Shown: positions 10,391 through 19,404 of the stretch, piece by piece
Position numbering within the stretch: the first letter of the stretch is position 1
Layout of the letters: each line of letters begins with the position of its first letter
Assembly (NCBI GenBank): GCA_003427395.1
Contig: BFEA01000100.1
Location: forward strand, 221,154-263,000
Length of the DNA stretch: 41,847 nt
Reading direction: 5' to 3'
Origin: Chara braunii
Lineage: Eukaryota; Streptophyta; Charophyceae; Charales; Characeae
Program-made: the position numbers and the translations under genes
The notes under the pieces: model-generated
What the model was told of the DNA's origin: nothing
Seen by the model: the letters and a program-made list of their open reading frames with translations, nothing else
The model's database searches: none

Positions 10391-10570
10391 GATTCCACTG
10401 CAATTTGAGCCCATGACCTGTTTACTAACAGTTAGGATGGGGGCTGGATGATCCTATATGGACTAACCAAAGCAGAGAAACACACGCACACACACACATA
10501 CATCTGATTCCACTGAAATTCGAACCCATGACCTGTTTACTAACAGTTAGGATTGAAGTTGGGTGATACT
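10064..10570 (-). repeat. Array of tRNA-arm-like modules separated by (CA)n
   Basis: Four near-identical modules of about 90 bp (about 10098-10186, 10255-10350, 10389-10480, 10501-10570) alternate with CA tracts of very different length. A partial copy lies at 10788-10820. On the minus strand each carries CTGTTAGTAAACAG, GGTCATGGGTTCGAATTGCA or a close variant, which looks like a tRNA anticodon stem-loop followed by a T-arm with a B box. The A-box half is not convincing, so these may be truncated SINE ends with CA tails or a tandem satellite. Confidence 0.7.
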
Positions 10571-10664
10571 ATGTGTGTGTGTGTGTGGGGGGGGGTTGTG
10601 GACTGGGTGCTACCGTGTGTGGCGGGTCGATGTGGCGAGTCCTTATCCATCTGTCAAATGCATC

Positions 10665-10735
10665 CTGGGCAGACTGTCGGTCCAGGTTCAACCTCCTGAA
10701 TAGTCGGTGAAAGTCCGACGAAACAGTCTGTTCAG
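10665..10735 (+). ncRNA. Type III hammerhead ribozyme-like structure, copy 1
   Basis: In order: stem III 5' strand CTGGGCAGACTGT (10665-10677), cleavage-site C (10678), stem I hairpin with AGGT/ACCT arms (10684-10694), core CTGAATA (10696-10702; consensus CTGATGA), a perfect 5-bp stem II GTCGG/CCGAC with a 7-nt loop (10703-10719), GAAA (10720-10723), and stem III 3' strand through 10735. Stem III pairs for 13 bp including two G-U pairs. The core carries U in place of the catalytic G8, so this copy should be inactive. Confidence 0.65.
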
Positions 10736-11159
10736 CACAGTCATGCTTTTTTTGAGTGTATAACGAATATGACAACACACACATCTGATTTCACACTGCA
10801 ATTCGAACCCATGACCTGTGTACTAGAATTCCAGTGTGTCCTAAGATGTTTGTACTGCTCATCCACACTGTGGGTGCTTGAATACCTTATCTTTCCTCTT
10901 CCCGACATCGGATTCCATTTCACTTGGGACTTTCAAAACGTTTACTCATCCACACTCTCTTCAGGTGTGTACTTGTGTACTCGAGCAACTCTACTCGTTC
11001 CATTGGAATGCGCACTATGAAGAAACGACAACAGCGTGCAGGGCGCGAAAAAGAAAAAGACAGAAAGGACCCAAATGCTCTAAATCGAGGTCTGGCCCTT
11101 GCTGCTTCACGAGTCCCGTTGGTTCTTGTGAGCCGAATGGGGCCGGTACGCGAGACCTG

Positions 11160-11228
11160 GGTTGGGTTATATAGGGTTCAGCCTCCTGATGAGTAGGGAG
11201 GTGAAACTCCGACGAAACAGTTTGTCAC
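11160..11228 (+). ncRNA. Hammerhead-like motif, copy 2
   Basis: The core CTGATGA (11186-11192) and GACGAAAC (11211-11218) are both intact. Stem II is imperfect (GGAG/CTCC around GTGAAA). The stem I hairpin region (AGGGTTCAGCCTC) resembles copy 1, but the upstream stem III strand is not complementary, so a full type III fold is not available. The tail after the ribozyme (11221-11295) is shared, in inverted orientation, with copies 3 and 4. Confidence 0.5.
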
Positions 11229-11434
11229 AGCCCCCCTCGTTTGGTTTGTCCTCTTCTCCCTCTCTGCCTACGGTTTACCGGGCAGCTCTGTTTGACTATA
11301 TATCATCACATAAATATCAGAGCGCAAAAGCGAAAAAAACAAAGGAAAACAAGAAAAACTCAATTCATTTTTAATCTTCTTCCTTACAAGTCCCCCTGTT
11401 CAGAACCTCTTGCGTACAAGGCCGCCAACGTGTA

Positions 11435-11526
11435 TGTAGATATAGATATAGATATAGATATAGATGTAGATAAGGAGTATAGATATAGATATAGATACAG
11501 ACATATAGATATAGATACAGATATAT
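11435..11526. repeat. (TAGATA)n microsatellite
   Basis: Imperfect tagata/tatag hexamer repeat over about 90 bp. Confidence 0.93.
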
Positions 11527-12040
11527 CAAGCATGGCAGCAGTGGGCCTGAGCCACCAGTACCTTTCCCCGTTTGAAAATCAAATGAGCGGCCGGTATATT
11601 CGGGAGCCAAGCGCGTTTCGGTACCGAAATGGCTGGTGGCGCCAGCCGAAAAGAGGCCTGCTTCGTGTTTTTTTTGGTGCGCAGGGCGAATTTGGGCTCG
11701 GCATGGATGGCTGAGAAAGGTACTCTGCAGGGTTCTGTGAACTTGTATCCCATGTCTGCTTTGCAGAATATATCATATATGTATATGTATAATGCCTTCC
11801 TCCTCACCCTGGCTTTCCCTGATCTCCCCCCCCCTGCACTCCAAGAAGACTTCTCCTTTTCCTGCAATCCCTCTCCATCGAGCATTTGTGAGGGCATAAG
11901 TTAGAACAGAATTGCTCCAGTGACTGTCGACAAATTGGTACCCCTTTCAGGCTGTATCCGTTTTCGAATCCCTCCATCGGATTCAGATAAATGTATTGCA
12001 GACACAACAAAGTCGTGTTTGGGCCTGATGATGTTCCTGC

Positions 12041-12041
<1 letters not shown>
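11527..12041. other. Unassigned intergenic sequence
   Basis: Starts with a gccaccagtacc string (11541-11554) resembling one end of the TTAA MITE family but without a partner end. Nothing else recognised. Confidence 0.45.

Positions 12042-12094
<53 letters not shown>
12042..12094. repeat. Poly(T) tract of about 52 bp
   Basis: Uninterrupted T run. It could be the poly(A) tail of a minus-strand retroposed sequence, but nothing recognisable lies on its left flank. Long homopolymers are also prone to assembly error. Confidence 0.95.
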
Positions 12095-12095
<1 letters not shown>

Positions 12096-12308
12096 AAATG
12101 AACTTAAAGCAAATCAAGAAAAAAAGAAATGTTTCCTGCGCTTTTCATTGATCTTTTGCCAGCAAATTCGGCTACAAGGAGAGCATATTCTCACGATCCT
12201 GCTTCATTTATAATGCCGAGCTCAAATGTCGTATTCAAGACGAGCTGAACTCCAAAGATTCGGAAGTGGAAAGAGATTAAAAAAAATGAACAGAATGAGA
12301 GGATAGAA

Positions 12309-12347
12309 GAAGAAGAAGAAGAAGAAGAAGAAGAAGAAGAAGAAGAA
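12309..12347. repeat. (GAA)n microsatellite
   Basis: About 13 GAA trinucleotides. Confidence 0.96.
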
Positions 12348-13547
12348 GCACTGCACAACTGGGCACCACCTTCTCCCCCTCCCTTCTTCCCCCTCTCATC
12401 TTCTTCTCCATGCCTCCTCGTCTTTGACTAACCAATTAATCGCAACAACAAATGAATGAATTAATGAAAGGAATCATGTCCTAGCATTCCCCCTTACTGC
12501 CAGCTCTTAAAGAGCCCTGCTTTCGGCCTCAATCTAATCATTCCTCTCCTGTCGATTGCATATCTAGCTATGGCACTTCATCCATGTCAACCATGGATGC
12601 TCAGAGAACAAGGCAACGACTGCTGTGCGTCTCCCATCTCATTCCCCCATAGCCAACACTCTCGGACAAGGTACAAGACCAGTCTGTACCCACACCGGGC
12701 CCTTGTCACATGCCCGAAGACAATCGGATGGGCATGGCGCAGAGCCCAAGAACGGACCAAAGGAGAATGAGCAAACACAATGCAGCGGAAGACTGATACA
12801 CACAGATCTGAGTCAATTCGACTCAGACAGACTGCAACTCACTCATCATCAATGTAGGGATGGGCCATGGCGCTGCACACACATAAGAAGAGCGCCTTGA
12901 CCAAGATCATGCACAGACGAAGAGGGAGGGAGAAGAGACGAGGGGGAGGAAGAGATGAGATGTCGTCAACAAAATAGTGCCGTCGAGATATCATCTGCCC
13001 AAAATAAACTCAATGTCTCTGTCCAACTCCCAACTTTCTCTCTCTCTCTCTCTCACTCATAGAAGGAAGAAGCATTGGAGGGAGGGCGGAGAGAAGAAGG
13101 AAGAATGGAGGTGGGAGAGAGAAGGGAGAAGACGAGTTCCCCTCACTGTGTCCCCGCAGTGGAGCCAGATACTTGTTATGTACACGATTGAATTTCAATC
13201 CACAACGAATTCACACGTTTCCATTCACGCATGCAATTGCAGAGTAGGCTCGAAGGAGGCAAATCCACAGAAAACCAGAGAGAGATATGTACAGCGGAAG
13301 CTCAATACACAAGAGAATTGCAAAACGAATTTCGATTCCTATTTATCCCCCGTCGTCCTCCAATCAATCCAGAGTACTTTATTCCAAGAATCACAACCGC
13401 TTTGTCAACAACCCGAAACAACCAAAAACAAACGTTCAACGAAAGTTCATGGAGTCTTCTTCTTCTTCCTCCTCGCCACCTCAGAAACCTTGGCTATGGC
13501 TGCCCTAGCAGCAGAACCCCAAACTGTCACCCCGGAGCCAATCTGAA
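12348..13547. other. Unassigned intergenic sequence with short CT and purine tracts
   Basis: Contains a short CT repeat (13038-13054) and purine-rich stretches. A 189-codon plus-strand frame crosses here but its composition follows these tracts and it has no recognisable motif, so I do not call it a gene. Confidence 0.45.
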
Positions 13548-13750
13548 CTAGCAAACCCCGAAATAGCCGCGCCAGCTCAGCAGCCGCATGGCAGTGCAGC
13601 GCTGGAGAATCCTGATGAAGAAGAAGGCGACCAGCAGGTACTTCGAGAAAGAAAGTTCCTCGTGAAGAGGAATTGCAGATATGGCTGCCAAATAGAATGT
13701 GAAGGCGCCGTTCGAACATCCGACGGCACAGGTACGGTGAAACTCTCCTG
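13548..13750 (-). CDS. Candidate terminal exon of an unidentified membrane protein
   Basis: On the minus strand a frame ending in TAG at 13548 encodes about 65 residues after a possible acceptor (GCGCTGCAG, then GAGAG). It has two hydrophobic stretches (GAFTFYLAAISAIPL and KYLLVAFFFIRIL) joined by an acidic link and a cysteine- and arginine-rich end. The composition looks more protein-like than its surroundings. I do not recognise the family, no partner exon is identified, and a competing frame on the same strand is also open, so it may be chance. Confidence 0.25.
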
Positions 13751-13984
13751 CAGCGCTGCACACTTGTAGCAGCGCGCTCTTCAGCTTGAGTCCCCACCAC
13801 CAGCTATGGCTTTCCGAAGTAGAAGACGGCCAAAATAGCGCAGCTGTGTTTCAACGAAGGACAGATATAGTTTCCCCAGCACAGAACAACGTGAAAAGAC
13901 CCCAACTCTATTTCCCTCTCGCTACTTCTTGACTGCCCAAAGCTAGAACTAACGGGCCTACAGGAAACAGGCAGAAAGGGACAA

Positions 13985-14062
13985 AACTAAATGCCCTAAT
14001 GGTTTAAGCCTACATCTAAGAGGGAGCCCAGCAACAACAGGTCAGGGGGTCAAGCCCCTTGG
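13985..14062 (+). other. Class-II-tRNA-like sequence (SINE head or tRNA relic)
   Basis: AATGCCC (13988-13994) can pair with GGGCATA at the right end (6 of 7 pairs), enclosing an A-box-like TAATGGTTTAAGCC and a B-box-like GGGTCAAGCCCC. The A-box form resembles serine or leucine tRNAs. The anticodon arm is not clear, so a tRNA-derived SINE or relic is likelier than a functional tRNA. Confidence 0.4.
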
Positions 14063-14149
14063 GCATAGAAAACACACAAAACAAACAAACATGCAGCAAA
14101 GGTTATGGGATCAAGTCCTGGAGACACAAAACCGACAAAACAGCCTAGC

Positions 14150-14760
14150 AGTTAAGTGTACACCCGCTGGTACCTGCAAGTTCATTGCATACTGACCGGC
14201 GTAAAGGTGTTGCCTTGGAGCTGTGTCTGCAGGTGGAAGACGGCTGAAGACCCGCAGGAGCTATGGCGCCCAGGTAAGTGGACAAGTGAGTCTCCTCCAA
14301 CCTCCTCCCAACCTCCTATCCTACTGCTCTGCCTAACTCCTCTAGGATGAAACAGCGCTGCTCCACAGTGCAACCTGTTCCACAACCTCAATCTCCAACA
14401 ACTGCATGAGGAACTGAGGCTGGACCCAGCTATATAGCGCTGGGTCTGCCAGTCCCTCAGGCGCCTGGACCCATCTTTATAGCGCTGGGTTACCAGTCCC
14501 TCAGGCGCCTGGAGCCATCTATATAGCGCTGGGTCTACCAGTCCCTCAGGCGCCTGGACCCAGCTATATAGCGCTGGGTCTTCCAGTCCCTCAGGCGCCT
14601 GGACCCAGCTATATAGCGCTGGGTCTACCAGTCCCTCAGGCGCATGNGGGGCCTGGACCCAGCTATATAGCGCTGGGTCTACCAGTCCCTCAGGCGCCTG
14701 GACCCAGCTATATAGCGCTGGGTCTACCAGTCCCTCAGGCGCCTGAATCTAGGACCGTCC
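14150..14760 (-). mobile_element. LTR-like block, likely solo or decayed LTR
   Basis: Contains ggagctatggcgcc followed by caggtaagt (14257-14284), also present with one base inserted in the LTR at 35263-35286, and a tandem TATA-bearing array placed as in the U3 of that LTR. Orientation is assigned by analogy with the minus-strand element. Clean LTR ends and a target duplication were not found, so the limits are approximate. Confidence 0.5.
14411..14745. repeat. 45-bp palindromic TATA-unit array
   Basis: About seven tandem copies of a 45-bp unit. Each unit contains the perfect palindrome CAGGCGCCTG and the near-palindrome CCCAGCTATATAGCGCTGGG with a TATATA centre. One junction is disturbed by an insertion including an N (14647). 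Confidence 0.92.
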
Positions 14761-15674
14761 GATCTAGCGAGTCAATTGGTGGTCCTGGATGCTGGACCGA
14801 AAACAGGTCCAGGCTCTAGGCCAAAACGTTCCTTCTCCAAATGCAGGCCTAAGGTGGCCGCTGGTCTACTGGAGGGCGGCATGGACCAACCAGGTCCAAT
14901 CGACACCTCGGGCTGGGCTGAAAGTGAAAAGACACAGCCCAGGCCGAAAATGGACAAAACTGCGGCCATGACCTCCTCAGACTGGAGAAGAAACTGATCC
15001 CCCAGATCGGACTGAGAAGAGACCCATCGTCTGAGAACACGACGAAAACCCAAGGAAAATGCAGACGCCCTAAAAAAAGGAGCGAATGACCCCCATACCG
15101 GAACTAAGACACCCTAGCCTACTGTCGGGCTCCTGAGGAGGCCCGTGTAAGATGCGTGCATACCACAGCCCTCTAGCAGCGCCAACCAAGGAAGTGGAGA
15201 CGAGGGTCTACCATAGTCAAAGGCGAGTCTCCCATATGGGTTACCTCCTCCTTCCTCTCTCAACCTCTTCTCTCTTTCTTCACCCTACACCATAGCCTAG
15301 CTTGACGACGTCCTTCACCCTCTGCCTCCATAGCCTAGGCCTACACCGTTCTACTACTCCATAGTCATGGAGGTCTTCACCTTCACCCTCCAGCTCCACC
15401 GCTCAGCCAAAGCTCCACCTAACATCACCCTCTGATAGGAGCAGCAGCACGACTGCCGGGTAACGTGTTGCCTCACTCATTGCTGCCGAATGATATACTC
15501 ACGCAACCCAGCCTCCAGCCTCCCTTGGCCGCAGTGTCACTGCCTCTTCTGGTGTGCTGGGCGCACTTTAAGTTCTTCCGTTTGGTCAGGAACAGGAGCA
15601 TCATTGCAGATTGCAATCCTTTTTCAGCGCCTGAATCTAACCTACAAGCTGACTAGGTATGGCTCTTGACTACT
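14761..15674. other. Unassigned intergenic sequence
   Basis: Nothing recognised beyond the LTR-like block. It may be retroelement interior, but no coding motif is visible. Confidence 0.45.
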
Positions 15675-15776
15675 GTCTTCCCCTGAACACAACGCACCCT
15701 CATTTTGGCTGTAACTGACCGGAAATATAGCTTGTATACATTCATTAATCAGGGTGCGTTATGTTCGGGGGAAGAC
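15675..15776. mobile_element. GTCTTC-ended MITE, about 102 bp
   Basis: The left end GTCTTCCCCTGAACACAACG and right end (reverse complement GTCTTCCCCCGAACATAACG) are inverted repeats of about 30 bp. TA-containing flanks (tact / tata) suggest a TA or TNN target. Two relatives lie nested at 27349-27560. Confidence 0.85.
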
Positions 15777-16284
15777 TATACTCGTCACCCTTTTGGAAGC
15801 TACGGGGCTCTTGTAAGCCTGCCAGATCTCAGTTGGGCGGGCCTACCTGAGTTGCTGCAAAATCCCTACCTGGTACTTGTTAAATTTTACTTGTGTCCTT
15901 GTCCGTCGTGGCCATTCTAGAAGTCTGTCCGGTTGTGCAATTTTGGTCCTACCCCCCGTTGTTCCCTTATTTCCGATCTACCCCTTTCCCGGGGTGCAGC
16001 AATCACATTGTGAGAACACAGTTAGTACACGGCATAGCAATCATCACATAGGGACTTGAACACATGCAAGCAAACAGCCATCTCGCTCAAGGCACGGAAA
16101 TTGCAGCAAATCAAACCAGCAAGCAGCAATACTCTGGAGAAAACTCCATAAATCTCAGACAGGTTTCGTGCGCCGTGCGGGTCATTGACAGCCTTCCTTC
16201 TGTTGTCAAAATGTGGTTAAAAACTAGGCCCGGGTCTCGGGTGGCCAGCCCGTGCAAGGACTAGTGAAGGTCCAAGCAAGAACC
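15777..16284. other. Unassigned intergenic sequence
   Basis: No gene, RNA or ordered repeat recognised. Confidence 0.45.
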
Positions 16285-16381
16285 CCCNCGTCAAATAGAA
16301 CTGCCCGGTAAACCGTAGGCAGAGAGGGAGAAGAGGACAACAAACGAGGGGCTGTGACAAACTGTTTCGTCGGAGTTTCAC
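16285..16381 (-). ncRNA. Hammerhead-like motif, copy 3 (3' half with shared tail)
   Basis: On the minus strand the segment reads AGTGAAACTCCGACGAAACAG, the 3' arm of stem II plus the GAAAC core. The CTGATGA half is absent, being replaced by unrelated sequence after 16381. The roughly 75-bp tail (16285-16363) matches the tail of copy 2 closely in inverted orientation. An N lies at 16288. Confidence 0.5.
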
Positions 16382-16449
16382 TATAAATTCATCGTTTAAC
16401 TCACGAGCTGCATGTAATTCATAATGGTTTTCTTTTGGTCATCTTGTAA

Positions 16450-16519
16450 CATCTGGATTCGAACTCGGGTTTGTATTTCAACAATTCATGGGTGTACCAA
16501 TTGAGTTAGGCCCATTAGT
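16450..16519 (-). mobile_element. tRNA-derived SINE-like head
   Basis: On the minus strand: GCCTAACTCAATTGGTAC (A box), GAATTGTTGAAATAC, GAGTTCGAATCC (B box). It shares the core of the copies at 6779, 25254 and 31934. Confidence 0.65.
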
Positions 16520-16665
16520 CTCGAAGGCAGGTTTTTTTGTCCTTGGGTTTACCAGTCCTCCATAGGACCGAAGCGACAGTGAGAAGGATGTGCATTTTCA
16601 TAAAGGGTTTTGGAGGGGCTCATGGAGCAGTTGTTGGGGGGAGGACCCGTCAAAGTGCATTTTAA

Positions 16666-16827
16666 ACTACTAGTACATTTTTCGAGTTTGGAAACTCCAT
16701 GCGCGGTGGCACGGACCTTCTTTTGGCAGGCACCACCAACCATTTTGCTCTTGTAGCCCGACCCCCGAAATTCACAGCACATTAATGGCCGCGTCGGAGA
16801 AAAATTGTTAGACGAGGTATTCGTGGT
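16666..16827. mobile_element. TTAA-flanked MITE, 162 bp
   Basis: Ends ACTACTAGTAC and GTATTCGTGGT are imperfect inverted repeats of the 2938-3167 family, bounded by TTAA at 16662-16665 and 16828-16831. The interior shares blocks (gcaccaccaaccattttgc) with sequence right of 26888. Confidence 0.7.
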
Positions 16828-16831
16828 TTAA

Positions 16832-16910
16832 ACCACCAGTACTTTCGATGCACTTTTTCCCAATGTTGGAAACGCCCTCCGCACCAAGCTTTGTCGAACC
16901 ACCAGTGCGA
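16832..16910. mobile_element. Left end of a second TTAA-family element
   Basis: Begins ACCACCAGTACTTTCGATGC directly after the TTAA that closes the previous element, so the two share one target site. Its right end was not found. A repeated accaccagtgcgag lies at 16899-16912. Confidence 0.5.
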
Positions 16911-16935
16911 GGGTTTTTTTTCGTAGAAAGAAACA

Positions 16936-17094
16936 TTAAAAAAAAAAAAAAAACGAAGAAGAAAGAGGAAAAGCAGCAAAAGATTAATAAATATAGGAAG
17001 ACGGGGAGGAAAAAAAAAAGGAAGGAAAACACAAAAAAAAAAACGAAAATAACAAAAAAAAAAAAAAGGAAAAAAAAAAACAAAAAAAAAACAG
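16936..17094. repeat. A-rich low-complexity tract
   Basis: About 160 bp of nearly pure A with scattered G and C. The lysine-rich frames here are compositional. Confidence 0.95.
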
Positions 17095-18877
17095 GTATAC
17101 GAAACTATTTCAACCACATTCTATATTTGTTTCTCCCTTTGTACGTCTCCAAATATAATTGTATCCCTATGAAGTGCACACATGCAGAACTATTACATAT
17201 TTTTTTTTACCGCTGTCGAGCGCATCGGTCCCGCACGGGGACCCTCCCGGCCGCGTCACGCAGGGTTTTGCAGGACTTTGTCGCAGAGTGTTTTAGCCGC
17301 TCCGGTCGAGTGCGCCAGCCGTATCTCTCGCGAGCCCCTACGACAGGATAGGGTCATGCGAGGCACCGCTTACCTCCACCTGCGGGAGCTATCACCATCC
17401 CTTAGGTGGGCGTATCCCCGCCGAGCTACTGAACCACATGCGAAAGCTTTTCGTATGCAATTGCAGAGGTGGCCCTGCCAAGGGCGTTTCTCGTTCGCTG
17501 TAGCATAGGGGGTACGCGCGGTCGAACGCCCGAAATCGGACCCGCACGCGAATCGCCGCACTGGGGGGCTGAAGTCCCAAACGCGACTCGGCGTCGGTCG
17601 ACTAGGACGCTTCACGCACACTACGCGTTACGCCACAATACTCACACTTACCACGCATAACACCTGGACACACACAAGACTAACACCGCAAACAACGCCA
17701 CAACACAACAATACTCCTAGTCCCTTCAGTATCTGACCCATAACTTTATGCAGCAAAAATCAGACGGGTATCGCGCGCTGGACTTTCGTATAAAAGTTGA
17801 GCGAGCGCATGGCCTGCTCATATCGACCAGCCATGGGGGCATACGCAAGCATTCGTGCCGATGGGGTATTACGCAGTACTTGTAGCCTCGCGGCCCTTGA
17901 TAATCTCAGGGGTCGCGTTCGACATTCAAGTGTCGACTGACAGGCGCTTTGAGGGGTAATCTCTCGACGCCAGACAACCGCCATGTGCGGCTGAATTCCA
18001 CACCCTCTTCTGCACCCTGTGCAGAGGGGTTGAGTAGACAGCTCTAAGTTGTCGTGGTGGTCAAATATCAAGGGGTTTGACTTTGACGGCTGACACGGAC
18101 TACAGCGTCCAACCCTAACAACTCTAAAAAGCGAAAGGTCAAAGGGGATCTTTCTTTTCTCTCAAAGTATAATCTGTTTAACCCTTGCACACGGTCACAA
18201 TAGGCCGTGCGAACACCTCACGCGTATGTATGTACATATATATATACAGGGGAATAGATATGTGACGATTACATCTCACAATCACAATGGGACTCCTCAT
18301 AGCCATACATATATGTGAGATCGCAGACAGTTCTATCCAATAATTCAAGCCACAACCCACACCTGCAATCACATCAAAGAGTCGACAAAAGTCAACGCAC
18401 TACACAGAGTCAACTCCAACCAATCTCCATACTCATACCCCTTTGCTTTAGCCATACAAGCCCCAACCTCCAGCCAACCAACCATAATTAAATACTCAGT
18501 ACCTTTGTTAAATGACCATTCAATAAAAGTCCGGGTGAAATTTTAACAAAACAATAAAATCATCAGGGCTAAAGCCTTTTCAGGTTGAGTATTGAGAATG
18601 AATTGGGGTTGAGTCGTAAACAGACGAATCGGCAACCAACCTGTTATCAGTGATAACAGAAGAATAATCCTTTTGAAGGAATAGGCTGACCAGATCAAGC
18701 CTTCAAGTGAAAACACTAAAACCTGCATCACAGTACAAGCCAAAGAAAAAAATACTATTTATGTCGAGGGGGAAACATTCCCCTAGTCGCAACCTAACTC
18801 CTCTACTAGTACCAAGTCACTGAGCACCTCCTCTACCCAGAATGGATCTGCTAAGTAACCCCTAACTGAAAAATATT
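17095..18877. other. Unassigned intergenic sequence
   Basis: No gene, ordered repeat or transposon recognised. Short tatata strings occur around 18235-18250 and 18305-18316. Confidence 0.45.
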
Positions 18878-19009
18878 CTAACTCCTCAGATTCTACGAAA
18901 TTTCGGCAGCGCTTCCCGTAGGAAAAGTGCCTTTTCAGAATTTCTATGAGCCTAAAAATGACTAACTTCTTCAGATTTGTAGAAATTTCGGCAGCACTTC
19001 CCGTAGGAA
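18878..19009. repeat. Two-copy repeat
   Basis: Two copies (18878-18924 and 18962-19009) of ctaactcctcagattctacg followed by aaatttcggcagcgcttcccgtagga, about 80-85% alike by eye. Confidence 0.8.
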
Positions 19010-19404
19010 CAAGAGGCTGCCAAAATTTATACAAAGCTGAAAAAAACGAAAAGACAAAGCAAGCTATACTTGGGACTAACTTTTGACACCTGTTTGATGA
19101 TTCATGATTAATGATAACCAGTACGATCTCTAGATGAGATTGTGAGGTAGCATTGATCCTAACCCCTGACAGAGTCAGTTCTATCTTCATCCCGAGTTCT
19201 CTCTCTCATCATCCATCTAATCTACCTATGGCTCCAGCACTTGGTGAGCATCTAAAGCAACTAACCTATCGAAAATACGTCCCAAGTGAGAGCCCTCAAG
19301 CATACATAACCAAACATCTCTCACAATCCAACATCAATTTGTCCAAGTAGTTCGTTAGATCATTCAACTCTTCCCTTTTGTAAACCCCCCTCACTTATGG
19401 CATA

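Noticed and set aside
10440-10482. CTGGATGATCC...GAGAAAC in the CA-spaced modules as hammerhead cores
   Set aside because: An extra base disrupts the CTGATGA core, stem II would be three pairs, and no stem III partner is present.
12042-12094. Poly(T) as proof of a processed pseudogene
   Set aside because: No gene-like sequence flanks it on the side expected for a retroposed mRNA.
16808-17117. Phenylalanine-rich frame resembling a membrane protein
   Set aside because: It is the complement of an A-rich low-complexity tract; hydrophobicity is compositional.
17350-17450. tRNA-like sequence on the minus strand (TAGCTCGGCGGGG)
   Set aside because: Only an A-box-like string is visible; no B box and no cloverleaf arms.
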